Part shown: positions 33,534-45,650 of the stretch, in pieces
Position numbering within the stretch: position 1 is the first letter of the stretch
How the letters are laid out: each line of letters starts with the position of its first letter
Source: Bemisia tabaci
Lineage: Eukaryota; Arthropoda; Insecta; Hemiptera; Aleyrodidae
Assembly: GCF_918797505.1 (NCBI RefSeq)
Contig: NC_092800.1
Coordinates: 27,922,914 to 27,986,913, forward strand
Direction: 5' to 3'
DNA length: 64,000 bases
Program-made: the position numbers and the translations under genes
The notes under the pieces: generated by a model
Databases searched by the model: none
Told to the model about the DNA's origin: nothing
What the model saw: only the letters and a program-made list of their open reading frames with translations

Positions 33534-34913
33534 CCGCCCAACACGGAAATATTTTAAAATATTGCTGAAATATTGTCAAAAACATTTTAACAATATTTTA
33601 ACAATATCGAAATAATATTGCTGCAATAGTTTGTTGTCCGCCCCCCTGACAATATTGCAGCAATATTGTCAAGGTAATATTGATAATATATTTTAAAAAT
33701 ATTTACTTGCGATGAGGTTATCATATTCCATATCCGTGTGCGCGCACTCTAGGAGACGTCTTTGGTACTAATTTTCTTTCTAATGTACACATGCGTCCAG
33801 GTTGTGGATCGTAGAGTTGTTACTGACCTTAAAATCCGCGCCGTCCTAGTCGGGATTAGAACCCACGCCTCGGGGTGGAGTTGATATCCGAAGTCCAGTA
33901 CTTTACCACCAGACCAGCCAGGCTTGATGTAGATGGGCCCGTAAATTCAATCTCTTAACTATCGCAGGCCTCTGAGTCCGTAATATGTTTGTTTATTGAC
34001 GGATTCTTATAATATTTTACCAGAATTTATTATTTATTATTTATTTATTATTTTTTATTTCATCCTGTAATTTGTGTTTCAAATTCTTTATTAATTGTAC
34101 TCAACATATTCCTATTCATGTATTACAAATTTTCGTTTTTTTTAACTCTCTCTCATTTTTTTCTTTACCAAATTACTGTTTTTTATAATTGCGTCTTTTT
34201 CCAGTTTTAATTATTTGAGCTTTTTCCTAGTTTGAATTTATGTCGATGTATTTATGTTATGTTATTTATTTTTTTCCCTTCTTTTTGTCTTTTCTTCCCC
34301 CCCCCCTTTCTTTTTTCTAGCGATTGATTTTAGTAAGTTCCGCAAAATAATTGGTAAACAGAGCAAAACCATACGCTAATTTGGCAAACATTTTGAAAAT
34401 CTAGCAAAAATTTTAGCCATAATAGCATAAACTAGTAATGTTAATTTCGCAAAAGTATAGTTTGCCATTTTCGCACAATAAAATTACCACTTTTGCAAAT
34501 TGTTTTGTCGTTCTCGCCACGAGGGTGGGCATTTTAGCAAAAAAAGCAAATTGCAGAAATCGCAAACCATTTTTTGCCATTTTAGCAATTAATTTTTAAA
34601 TATTACAAAAATATTTATAAAATATTTTTAACATAATATTAAACAAATATTTTTAAACTAATATTTCTAAAATAATTTTAAAATATTTTGTAAATATATT
34701 TTACAAACTGTTTTAAAAGTAATTACATAAATATATTTTGCAAATATATTTAAAACATTTTTATAAATATATTGTTACAATATTGTCATGAAATATTTTA
34801 GCAATATTGTCAACATATTTCTGCAGTGTATTTAAGGAAATATTTACATGACAATATTGTTTCAATATTGACAATATTGCTGCAATATTGCTGCAATATT
34901 TCGTGTTGGGCGG
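33534..34913. mobile_element. AATATT-rich element with CCGCCCAACACG ends (family I)
   Basis: The left CCGCCCAACACGGAAATATT is matched by the right AATATTTCGTGTTGGGCGG. Both subterminal regions are dense in ATTGCTGCAATATTG-type palindromes. 1380 bases, no transposase, and a tRNA-like head inside. Confidence 0.8.
33800..33930 (-). repeat. tRNA-like SINE head, minus strand
   Basis: B-box-like GGTTCTAATCC (minus, 33853-33863) and an upstream A-box-like segment near 33906-33916 have tRNA spacing. The anticodon loop position reads CTTCGGA. It is nested within the family I element. Pairing of the acceptor stem is poor. Confidence 0.6.
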
Positions 34914-35365
34914 GATGTTGTTTCAGAAAATCCGTACTCCGGAAAAATGGCTAAATCCGGAATTTGCCGTCTTGGCCTCAATTTTGTTACAATAGGATTT
35001 CTTGAACTTCCCTCAATCGAAATGTATGAACCATAAAGCCTCCTATGGAATGCAACTGCTTTTGAGACAACTATGAATATGGCGTCCCTCAATTTCCGTA
35101 CGATCTTAACGGAATTTTCGTGATTTGACAACCGCTGGGACGAATATCGACGAGCGATTACACGGCCGGAGGATATTCATACGGGAATTAAATACGGGTG
35201 TAATTTCGGGGCCGGGATAAAGCTATTGACGTTCACACTTCGTCACGGTGAGCAGTGGCCGGGGCGGGTCACCGCGCGTGGCGGCGGTGTGGTGTATAAT
35301 TACAGTCGAACCACCCGAAATTCCAGGTGCCGCCCAGTCGCCCGGTGATGCAGACCGATGCAACT
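34914..35365. other. Unannotated DNA with a CpG-rich end
   Basis: 35150-35350 is CpG-rich, with a GGAATTAAATACGGG stretch and no open frame of note. It could be regulatory; there is no direct support. Confidence 0.25.
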
Positions 35366-35619
35366 CTGTTGTACTATGGAAAACCGCCGTATGAACATTC
35401 GAGAGTTGCCAAATTTCTCCGGGTAAAACTTGTATTTTTCAGGAACGTCATGCATAATTTTCTTCGTGAAATTTTCAGATATGTTAGGTTAAATTGTGAA
35501 CAAAATTATGTGAAAAATTAGGGAAAAAATATTCGGATTTTCCCTGTACATTCGATTTTTTGTAAAGGAAGTCTGGCAACGTCGAAAGGCTGATACGGTG
35601 TTTTTCTTTAGCACGACGG
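35366..35619 (+). mobile_element. Family C element, copy 4
   Basis: Eroded ends CTGTTGTACTATGGAAAACC and TTTAGCACGACGG, flanked by a perfect AACT duplication (35362-35365 and 35620-35623). The most diverged copy seen. Confidence 0.82.
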
Positions 35620-35729
35620 AACTGGTCACTAGCAAGGACTACGCCGCCGTGGGCTGCAGCGTTTTCGCTTTCATCTCTGTCTTTGACAATGCAAAACGGA
35701 TGTAATAGAAATGGTGTCTCAAAATTAAT

Positions 35730-36351
35730 AATGGGCCTGTTGCAAACTTTTGCTAGAGCAAAACTAAGAGTTGTTTCTTATAGATAATGCCTCAAAAATC
35801 ACGATGAGCGCATCGGCAAACTCTGAAATGCACTCATAACTTCACAAACTGCGTAAGAAATTTGCGGTTTTTTGAGCTTCCCGCTTCAAAAACGATACTA
35901 CGGCACAGGTGAACATTTTGTAAGAGGAGTCGTTCCATTGTCGGCAATAATCATCATAGCCGACGCCAATCCGCCAAAACACGTTTGATGGGACGAGATA
36001 ACACCTGAACTGGATTAGACCAGATAACAATCGGTGTGTTAACGTTCATATTTTCCACGCCCGAATTGATTGACCTTGAACTCTCCTTGAATTACGCGCG
36101 GAACTGCGTGCAAGCGTCGGCCATGATGAATATCGCCGACGATGGAGCGACTCCTCTAACAAAATGTTCACCTATGCCGTAGTATCGTTTTTGAAGCGGG
36201 AAGCTTAAAAAAACGCAAATTTCTTACGCAGATTGTGAAGTTATGAGTGCATTTCAGACTTTGCCGATGCGCTCATCGTGATTTTTGAGGCATTGTCTAT
36301 AAGAAACAACTCTTATTTTTGCTCTAGCAAAAGTTTGCAACAGGCCCATTA
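35730..36351. mobile_element. Foldback element (family J), full copy
   Basis: AATGGGCCTGTTGCAAACTT at the left is exactly inverted at the right end. The arms of about 230-250 bases pair throughout, with inner words CGGCACAGGTGAACATTTTG and its near-inverse. A partly eroded copy is at 43138-43640. Confidence 0.85.
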
Positions 36352-37744
36352 GTTCAGAATGGATTTTTGAGGTTAAAATATGACTTCTTGGTTCTAAAAT
36401 GTATTCCCGAAAATTCCCCTCCAGACACAGCCCCATAAAGATCGTGCCCCGAAAAACAATTTTTTCTTAATTGTGACAAAAGTTGTAAAAAAAAGTGCAT
36501 GAAAATTAGCACGTTTTTGTTCTTACTTCTACAAGCATAAACACACTTTAACTTAGAAAAAAAACCAAAATCATACTTTAAGGGAGTTTTCAGAGGGTCG
36601 GTATTCTAAAGGAGGGATTTTTTTGAGGTAGGCTAATTTTGTCAGTTTTTTTATAGAGGTAAAACATAATCAGAGATTTCCAAACGATGCAACAGACTTA
36701 CGTATTTGCCGAATTCAACCATCGATATGAAGGATTAGAAATTCCAGTGAAATTTTTCGTTGAATCAGGCTATGAAAATAATGAAAACCTTATGAGAAAT
36801 CCATTTTAAACATTCTTTTAAGAGCTAGGCATGCAACCTGTGACCAAAGAACCAAATGATGCGGAAAATTATTATGCAATTTTTCCCCTTTTCTCTTGAA
36901 AAAGGGAATCGATAAAATAGATACGAATAAAAAATACTAAAACTACATCGTCTTTTCAGCTCATGTGGATAATCTGCAATTTGAAACATTTTTCTCCCTT
37001 ACATACATTCCAATAATTATTAATACTTAATGAAAAAAATTCACGTAAAATTTCAATTCTGTAACATATCCACGGTCTCTGTGGGAGAAGGGATCACAAT
37101 TCCAGCCACTCAAATTGTTTAATATGCTTTTAAAAAGCATCATTGTTTGACTAATGATGATTGATGAGTGACTTTTTAACAGTCCAAAAAACGAGGGTTT
37201 ATAAACTCTAGATTTTGCTCAGCGATAAAATTGCGAGCAAATCCTTTTTCGGGACCTGCTGGCCTGCTGCTCACAATCACATGACAAAATATGTGTGGAT
37301 TAGAATTGTATAACAAGATCCTAAAAAACTTCTATGGCAAACTTTCCATTCCAACAATATTTAAGAGTCATAATCAGGCTGAAAATGGTGTTGATTTTCA
37401 CCTGCAAGTTTTGCATCACTCATTTATGTAACTCAAATGAACATCAGTGCATAGGCACTTAAGTTAACAGTTTTTGGATGTAGTTTATGATATTCGAATG
37501 GTGTTTTCCAATGAAGTGAAGTTATTTACGGGCTAAAATTACCAGACGAAAACAAACATACCCTCTTAACGTAAGGCTGGACTTAATCGACTTACGACTC
37601 CTCTTTGAACTTTATCCACCTCCTTTGAAAAATTGACCTGACCTTCCACATTTGAAGCGGCATCTCAATCGAAGGAGTCACGTGTTTAAAACATGTTAAG
37701 GCTGGAGTAGCGTTAAAAACCTGGAGTAGTAGTAAATGACCTCA
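36352..37744. other. Unannotated AT-rich DNA
   Basis: No exon-like or repeat structure recognised. Confidence 0.35.
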
Positions 37745-37930
37745 CTTGTTTCCATGTAATAGGGGTTTGAGGGGTTTTTTTATTTTAATTTTTTTTTGTT
37801 TTCTGGTCGAGGCGGGGAATGGAACCACCCCCAAAAGGTCCCAGGCAATCTGCTTGTATGTTTTTAGCCTTGATTTCCCATTTTTTGTGTATTTTGTTTT
37901 ATTGCGCTGTAGTAAAGGTTTGTATTGAGT
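37745..37930. repeat. Dispersed repeat with CTGGTCGAGG word, copy 1
   Basis: It shares the order GGGTTTGAGGG/GGGTCTGAGGG, poly-T, TCTGGTCGAGGnGGG, TGGAACC and CAGGCA with 54390-54500. On the minus strand GGTTCCATTCC resembles a decayed tRNA B box, so it may be an old SINE. Confidence 0.5.
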
Positions 37931-37936
37931 CTATAT

Positions 37937-38134
37937 GCGCGGTAAAAAAAGTTGCTGAGATAACATTCCGAATATTAAGAATTTAAGCGACAACCTTTCA
38001 ATGTTGATCTGGACGCTGCGGCTGTAAATTCAACGTAACTAGGATGTCACTTTAACAGTTCAGATCAACATTCAAGAGTTGTCACACAAATTCTTAACAT
38101 TCGGAATGTTACTTTAGCAACTTTTTTCTGGCGT
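37937..38134. repeat. Short foldback element
   Basis: AAAAAAAGTTGCTGAGATAA and CATTCCGAATnTTAAGAAT at the left are inverted at the right, and the halves meet near 38035. No second copy seen. Confidence 0.7.
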
Positions 38135-41100
38135 GATTCTCTGTTATATTTGAAGCTAGTGACCTTGAAAACAAGACGCAAGCAATTCAAGGCCCTTATT
38201 AATTTCTCTGGCCCGAAAAACGAAACCATCTCAAATCCGTCTCATGTAATGAGATTAAGCTTTTATAAATCTCCGAGCAAATCGTTTTTTCCTCATAATA
38301 ATGATGTATGTTTTATCCGTGTTTTCCCCTCACTAGCCCCGTAACCTTCGACCTTGAGCCACCCTCCGCCTCCCGCATTCAAGGTTCCAACCCACCCACG
38401 CACTCCGGATCGTGACACAGAAACCCACCTTCGCGGACCCATTAAAAGCAGTCGTCATATCCGCGGCATTATCCTCGTAAAACAAAAAATCCGGAAAAAA
38501 AAATCCGGAATAAAATGAGAGTGAGCAAATTAGAAAGTAAATGGCCGAGCTCCGATTGAAAAGACAGGCCGGATAAACGCGAAAAAAGCGAGGAGGAAGT
38601 ATACGGAACTGAGTCAATCAAAATGCAATCAAGGCGGAGGAGGAGGTGGATCGCCGATGGGAGGGGGGTGGAGGGCCGATAACGGTCATTCTTGACAAAC
38701 ACAGAAAATGTCTGGATTAATTACCCGAGTTTCAGCGGTGTTGCCCCGCCGGAGGAGATCCGGATGAAAATGACAACTCCTTTCGATCTGATCTGATAAT
38801 GATAGCAGAACTTCCGAGAAAATCCGTGCGGAAAACATTTTCGGAGGATATATTTTTCCCGGTGAAAAATAAAACAGAAATTTGAACCAAAAAAATATCG
38901 TATGAATTGTATTCGATACATCGTTTGGTTCAAAACAATAGAACATAATCTAGAGTTTAGGTTGGCAAAACTGAAAATCAGAAAATTCCTTACAATTTCA
39001 CTTTTCATTGTCATTTGGTGCTCAAAAGAATGAAAAGTCTATCACGAAAGACCCGATCCCTCAGATTTCTAAATTGACATTTGAGGCTGTGTTTGCATGT
39101 TGAGCCAATCGAAATTGGTGCAATCTCACCTGTTTGATGTACGAATACGATCTAATAGACTTTCGGACATATTGACCAAGAACGTACTACACTTAAAGAT
39201 AAACAGGATGGTGGTCTACAGAATTTAAGGCACATTTTAGTGTTTTTCTTTTTCTTCTTCTAAAAATAGACATTTTAGATATCCTGCACAACGAGCTAAA
39301 AAAGAATTCATATTATCAAGAAAAACCTAAATTTGAACCAGAGAGAACTCCACTTTTCTGCAAAATTATCCCGGTTGATTAAAAATAATTCTAGTTGCTT
39401 CAAGGAGAATTTAGTTAAATTTAAAAAAAAATTATTTCCTGAACAACCGCAAGGTTCTTGCGATAGATTCTCATTTGCAGCTCCTCTTAAGTCAAATAGA
39501 AATGTTCTCAGCGAATTTGAAGTTGGCAAAATTTGAAAAACTTTCAAAAATATTCTGTTCCCCTTGTGCCTTCAAAATGTCGGGAATTATTACAGTTGTA
39601 CTATCCTTCCCGACCTGTCACTAAACTCATTGAACTTAAACCATGGAGGTGTTACACTTAAGTTTCCGACGATTTCGAATCTCCTTGAAATTTTGCCAGT
39701 TTGTTCTCGCCTTACACTAGATCAAAAAAAGGACACTGTCTACTTGTCTCCCGATATTTGAGCATTAATTTTTTCCAGCAGTCTGAAAGGTAAGTTTATC
39801 TGGGGGAATGAACTTCGTAATTAGAATATTTTTAACTCAGCTTGATGTTGCAGGTGCCTCTTGGAATCCAACATATCTCATGTTTTGAATGTCTGAATCG
39901 TTGCACGAGCCAGCGTTTGCGTCAATTTCCTTTGACCTTGCATCCGGTCAACCGTTTTTGGTTCCAACCGTTGGGCAAGGCGGCAACCCAGTGCCAAACG
40001 CGCGCCCAGGTATGTTGGCCTGGGATGGTTGGAAGTCGCTGCTGAATTGTTGGAGCTGGTAGACGGCGCTTTGTTTCGGAATGCAAAATTTCCAGCTGAG
40101 TCTGCAAAGCGAACTTTCTTCTTGACGAGCAATAATCTAATTAGCTTCTCACCGCGGTATGACTGTCACTCTTGTTTTGCAGAGTCGTTGTCAAATCAAC
40201 CCGGACTTGCTCGATCACTTTCGTTCCTGAGGGATGCGAAGGAGTCAACGCGGAGTCATGAACAGGAATCAAAAATTGAGGGTTCCAGGGATGGTGGGAA
40301 AAAATTCGAGAGAATCTTCTAAAGGTCAATCAATTTTTTTTTTCTTCTCAAACATGGGCCCGGAACTTAAACCCCTCTGAGCAACAAGTGTGAGAAAAGG
40401 CCCGCCTTGTACGGATTTATCAAAATAAATGGCATAGGTTAGGTTTTCAAGGGGATGTCGTCTTTCTGACACCGAATTTTGTGTTCCTGCCGGAAAAATA
40501 TTCGAAATATTCATATGATAACTTTGTTTGACATAAATTCAGGATCTATGCCATGACAGCCAAAGAAAGTCAACTCTTATGACAATCCGTCCAGAGTGGG
40601 ACCGGGTTTTTTTTTTATTTTATTTTTATTACTTTATTTTGGAAACTTCCATTGATTCTAATCTCGGAAAAGTTTGATTTTGGAGCCACTCCCTCGTGAA
40701 AAATCCAATGTTGTTATAACGGAATCATATACTGTAAAGTATAGGGATTACCTGACGTGAGTCATCGCTCTGTTTATGAGTGGTGCTCTGAATTTTGCGC
40801 GTACAATTCATAGGACACCGATGAAAATCTCGGCTCAGCAGTTCTCAGATTGTCTGAACTATTCAAATAAATTTGATATAACCAGCGATGAAAAATACCC
40901 AAAATCACAAAATTTTAACTTTTGAGCAAAGATCGATGACTCTCTCATTCAGCGTGAGTGGTTTTATTTGGCTGCCCAACATTTTTCTGGTTTATTTTTT
41001 TTCTTCCTTTTTTTTGCATTAGCTCTGAGAGGCCCAGCATAACAGGAGAAATGAAGCACAAATTACTGCAAAACGCGTCAACAGGGTAATGCGTGTGAAA

Positions 41101-41627
41101 ACGGTCCCCGCAGATAAAAATCGGGGGCAGTGTAAAAGTGTGGCTCAGCTGCCGAGGACAATACGCGCACGTATGATTCAGGGGACGCTGTAAATGTATG
41201 AAATTATGAAACGGACCAGGCTAAAATCAAGTTAGCTCCCAACCGCGTCACGCATTGTTACGTGTTCAAGTGAAACTGCAGATGACAGATTAATTCAAAG
41301 AGGTTTGAATGAGACGTCTCAGAGAGGAGTTATCTTGATTTTGTCCACGAGTGAGGTAGGTAGAGCCAGGACGGTAGCAGGCGTCAACGCGTATCACAGC
41401 GAAAGCTGCTACCGTCGCAACATATACAGAAACGGGTGGACAATTGGACGTTCTCGTCAAATAGGCAGAACATGTAGTATTCGAGTCATGTAGTAAATTA
41501 GTTTGTATTATTCTAAATACTGATAGACTGGGCTTTTACGTTTTCATTTTCATTTCTTATTAAAAAAACCGACATTTTAACAGTGAAAGAATAACACTAA
41601 AATATTTGAATCTCACCGGAAAACTTG
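38135..41627. other. Unannotated DNA, partly GC-rich
   Basis: 38340-38790 has raised GC content and ATTAATTACCCGAG near 38717. 39900-40150 holds overlapping open frames on both strands with no domain. No exon pair with matched phases was found. Confidence 0.3.
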
Positions 41628-41779
41628 TTCATACATATGGACGTATTTCTGCCAAACGGACTGATGTGCATTTAGAGATGAGCCCTGAGACCCATCAGGA
41701 TATATGCATATTAGGGCTCACGTCTCAATGCACATAGTTCCGTTTGACAGAAGTACGTCCATGTGTTCAACGTATGACA
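41628..41779. repeat. Short foldback element
   Basis: CATACATATGGACGTATTTC at the left is inverted as AAGTACGTCCATGTGTTCAA plus GTATG at the right. AGGGCTC/GAGCCCT lie near the centre. It resembles part of the foldback at 51557-51780 (CGTATTTnTGCCAAA). Confidence 0.65.
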
Positions 41780-42437
41780 TGCAGAGCAATTGTTTTTTAG
41801 ATTTAGCTAGTGGACTGTATTAACGATAGCAAAAGTAAGACATCGAGCCTTCACGTTATGTGTTATGCAACTAACGGTATTATTGCAAAGATCCAGAACG
41901 ACAGAACGCCTTCAATATTCTTCGTTTCTACTGCAATACATAGAAATTTCTTAGACAAGAATAATTGCTCACTGGTGTAAAAAGTGAGTATCTACTACTA
42001 ATTTCAAAGCCGAAGAGTTCACAAGAATCATCTTGTGTATAGGGTTCGCAAACCGCTGATTTATTGAGCTTATCGAAATTTCAGTATCAGGCTATCAAGT
42101 CCCTAGCGGTTGTAAAGGGCCCCAAATACTAAATACATATATAAGGACCTCACTACACCCAAAATCCTATTGTCTTAGGGTCCCTCTAAATCTGCCTTTA
42201 AGACTCCAAGGTCCCTAAAAGATCTGGTCGGATTTCTTGCTAAAATGGAGAATTGAAGATAGTGGTAATAAGAAAAGAAATTGCCTAGGCGGGCCCGTTG
42301 GCCCCAAGGCGTGGGGTCCGCGGCCTAGGGTGCTACAGCACCCCAGACTCTGCCTAATGCGGTCTTGTACGTGCAGCCAGAATCTGTTAGCTGCAGTAGC
42401 CAACACGTCAGATATGTGGGGCGCTTTGCTGAAGGCC
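41780..42437. other. Unannotated DNA
   Basis: 42280-42345 is GC-rich with CCTAGG words. The minus-strand frame at 42215-42616 crosses into the following foldback and is not supported as a gene. Confidence 0.3.
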
Positions 42438-42551
42438 CAGACACACCTGCAAGTTAAAAGCGCATGTTGAAAGTGAAACATCAGTAGGTAAGGAGGACTT
42501 CCTATTGGTGTTTCACTTTCAACAAGCGCTTGTAACTCGCAGGTGTATCTG
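42438..42551. repeat. Compact hairpin element
   Basis: CAGACACACCTGCAAGTT is inverted as AACTCGCAGGTGTATCTG, and TTGAAAGTGAAACA is inverted exactly inside. 114 bases. Confidence 0.75.
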
Positions 42552-43068
42552 CCGCTTAAGGGTCGAAGAGCCCTTCTTGGGGTTAGTTTGATTATCCTCG
42601 GGGTGGAATATTCCACCTATCGTAACAATGGAACATCAGGATTGGAGACAGCTTATTCTTTGCAGCCAATCACAGTGGAGTTTACATGCAGTGATCGTGA
42701 CTGATCTTCATACCTGGTTGTCGGGCCGATTCTCGTAGCGGCGTCATGCGTGGGGCGCCGCGGGTTTGAGGGCCCCGTGGTCCGTGGAAGTGGCGAGTAA
42801 TTGAAAATTGCTCCGCTAATTGAATGCATTTACAAGCGCATGATTCGCAATTAACTCTCGTGCTGCAGAGCGCGGGCGCGCTTATCGGGCTCATGCTCGT
42901 CGAACAAGATCAGAGGCTTAGCAGTCACAGCCACCGACGTCCAACGTTCACCCACCGACGACGCGACGGTGACGTCAGACGCCCCGTCCACGCAGGATCT
43001 ATTCCAAAGCAGGGGAGAGAGAAATTGGAGGGAGAGGGACTGTGAGAGAGAGTATATATATCACAGGC
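42552..43068. other. CpG-rich segment with TAATTG words
   Basis: 42720-42990 is CpG-rich and contains two TAATTGAA words (near 42797 and 42818) and a nearby CAATTA. It could be a regulatory block, but there is no direct evidence, and no open frame stands out. Confidence 0.25.
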
Positions 43069-43139
43069 ACACCGAAAAAAAGTGAAGTTGATTTAATATT
43101 CTGGATGTAAAAAAAGTGTGCTAGAACTTATAAAATGCT
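43069..43139. repeat. Left fragment of family N element
   Basis: CACACCGAAAAAAAGTGAAG, TTGATTTAATATTCTGGATG and AAAGTGTGCnAGAACTT match 47176-47260. It stops where the family J copy begins. Confidence 0.7.
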
Positions 43140-43640
43140 AAATGGGCCTGTTGCGAACTTTTGCTAGAGCAAAAATAGGAGTTGTTACTCATAGCCAATG
43201 TCTTAAAACTCACGATGAGATCGGCAAAGTCTGAAATGCATTCCTTACTGTACAATTTGCATAAGAAATTTGTGTTTTTTCGAGCTTCCTGCTTCAAAAA
43301 CGATACAACGGCACAGGTGAACATTTTGTTAGAGGAATCATTCCATCTAACCCCTGCTCACAAGGATACCACGCAATATTCAATATACCCAACACCAATC
43401 CGCCAAAACACATGTGACAGAGCGATGATTCTAACCATTTAATAACAATCGGCGTGTTTACATCCACATTTTTCTCGCAATGATAGATATCCGCCTTGAT
43501 TGACCTCGTGATCTCCTTAACTTGCGCGCGAAAGCGTCGGCCATGTTGAGCAGGGATTGAATGGAACGACTCCTCCAACGAAGTGTTCACCTGTGCCGTA
43601 GTATCCTTTTTGAGGCGGGAGCCCTCAATTTAGAGATTAT
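43140..43640. mobile_element. Foldback element (family J), eroded copy
   Basis: The left arm starts AAATGGGCCTGTTGCGAAC and follows 35730 closely. The right arm is cut short after GCCGTAGTATCCTTTTTGAG. Confidence 0.75.
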
Positions 43641-43657
43641 GCAAACCGCAAATATCT

Positions 43658-45112
43658 TGATGCAACTATTCGCGCTCTGGGGATGTCAGTGTTGCATATG
43701 TAAAATTTGAAGGCGCGCTCTGACATTCCTCTTAAATGCCTTCAGACTGAGCTCGTGATGGTATCTTCTTCCGAGTTGTTAGGACGACGCGAGAGACTTT
43801 AACGCGCGGGTAGAAAAAAGAACGCCGGTGATGCTCGGCGATTTTAGACGCTCGCAGAGCACTTTCTCAGTGATCACGTTATCGTTATCGACAGGAGACA
43901 AAAAATTGCCAACAAAAGCTATGTGCTACGCGAGTTTTTGCAAATTACATCGGATCGCCAGGCCAATCCCTCAAATGTTTTGTCAGCAATCATCAATCTA
44001 AGCGTTGGTTTTCGACACAGTAAGGAAAATATCAATGCGCGGTCCCGAAAATACTTTCAGTCTTTTCTTACCCTATCAAATATTCTATTGATCTCACGCA
44101 ACTTGCAGCGGGCCTATTATTGAAAGTGATAGACAAAGCTGCAGGCAAAAAAGACGAAAGGGATATGGAGGGATCCTATTGGTGGAACCGTTTGGTTGCA
44201 GTGGACAAAGGGGATAGGTAATAGACTAACTAACGGAAATGCACGAGAAACCCTTATAGTTAGTCCATCATTTTCTGTTTAGTCTATAGAAACCATTCAT
44301 TTCAACCATTATGATCGCTCCATACTCGCCATGTTTTCTTTGTCTGTAGCGTTGTCTATATATTTCAATAATCAGCGGGCTGATCGTTGAAATTGATAGA
44401 CACAATTAGACAAAAAAGACGTAGGGAATATGGAGCTTTCCAATTGGTTGAAATGGTTGGTTCCTATAGACTAAAGGATAAAATGATGGACTGACTGTAG
44501 AGTCTCTCGAGGGTTGCCATTAGTTAATCTATTATACCGGCCTCCTTCATCCATGACAACCACCAGCTTCCACCAATCGAATGCCTCCGTATCCTTTTTA
44601 ACTTATGTGCCTACAGCTTTGTCTATCACTTTTAATAATAGGCCCGCTGCAAGTTGCGTGAGATCAATAGAATATTTGATAGGGTAAGAAAAGACTGAAA
44701 GTATTTTCGGGACCGCGCATTGATATTTTCCTTACTGTGTCGAAAACCAACTCTTAGAATGATGACTGCTGATCAAACATTCGAGAGATTGGTTTGGCGA
44801 TCCGATGTATTTCGCAAAAACTCGCGTAACACAAAGCTTTTGTCTGCAATTTTTTGTTTCCAGTCGATAACGATAACGTGATCACTGAGAAAGTGCTTTG
44901 CGAGCGTATAAAAGCGCTAAGCATCACCGGCGTTCTTTTTTCTACCCGCGCGTTAAAGTCTCTCGCGTCGTCCTTAACAACTCGGAAGAAGATATCTACC
45001 ATCATGCGCCCAGTCTGGAGGAATTTAAGAGGAATATCAGAGCGCCTTCGAATTTCACATAGGTATGCAACACGAACATCTCCAAAGTACGAATAGTTGC
45101 ATCAAGGCGTTG
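43658..45112. repeat. 1.45 kb inverted repeat with a V-family centre
   Basis: The left arm at about 43658-44108 and the right arm at about 44645-45112 are inverse copies. The inner 117 bases or so (44004-44120 against its partner) are identical, while the outer parts differ at many positions. Words such as CGCGCGGGTAGAAAAAAGAA and AGTGATCACGTTATCGTTAT occur in both. Part of the right arm is open on the minus strand (44754-45005). A third, rearranged copy lies at 45440-45650. Confidence 0.85.
44109..44645. mobile_element. Two V-family elements in tandem at the centre of the inverted repeat
   Basis: Each starts near a GCGGGCnnATnnTTGAAA end, has ATAGACAAAG words and ends with the inverse TTTCAATAATnnGCnGGC form. 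They meet at about 44380. Confidence 0.7.
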
Positions 45113-45439
45113 ACATCCTTCCTTCGACTTACGAGTCACCGCTCTTTAGTAATCCAGGGCCAGATCAACGCTTAGGGGCCCGAGGGACTGACAGGCACGA
45201 GGGGTCCGCACATTTTGCGGTTTGCATACTCTCTAAATTGGAGGCATTTCACCTGCAACGACTTACTGGCCTGTTTACATTATTTATGATTCTCGATTGA
45301 GGAGAAAACAGTACATATACCGCAGGTAAGTAATCGAATCATTCATTTTATCAAATGCCTAGGCAAATTGTCAAATTTTGAGAGTTCACGAGGTTTCAAT
45401 AATATGAGAGTTCAAAATCCATCAAAGTACAAACTGCCG

Positions 45440-45650
45440 TTTGACAAACTGCCGCAATTTTTTGTTTCCTGTCGATAACGATAAGGTGATCACTGAGATA
45501 GTACTCTGCGAGCGTCTAAAATCGCCAAGCGCCACCGGCGTTCTTTTTTCTACCCGCGCGTTCGAGTCTCTAGTGTCGTCCTTGAATGATGACTGCTGAC
45601 CAAACATTTGAGAGATTGATCTGGCGATCCGATGTAATCTGCAGAAAGAT
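45440..45650 (-). repeat. Third, rearranged copy of the inverted-repeat arm
   Basis: It has ATTTTTTGTTTCCTGTCGAT and TCTACCCGCGCG as in the right arm, but then jumps to the GATGACTGCTGACCAAACAT segment, so intervening sequence has been lost. Confidence 0.65.

Noticed and set aside
42215..42616. 133-codon minus-strand frame
   Set aside because: It runs across a hairpin element and GC-rich low-information sequence, with no domain and no splice sites.
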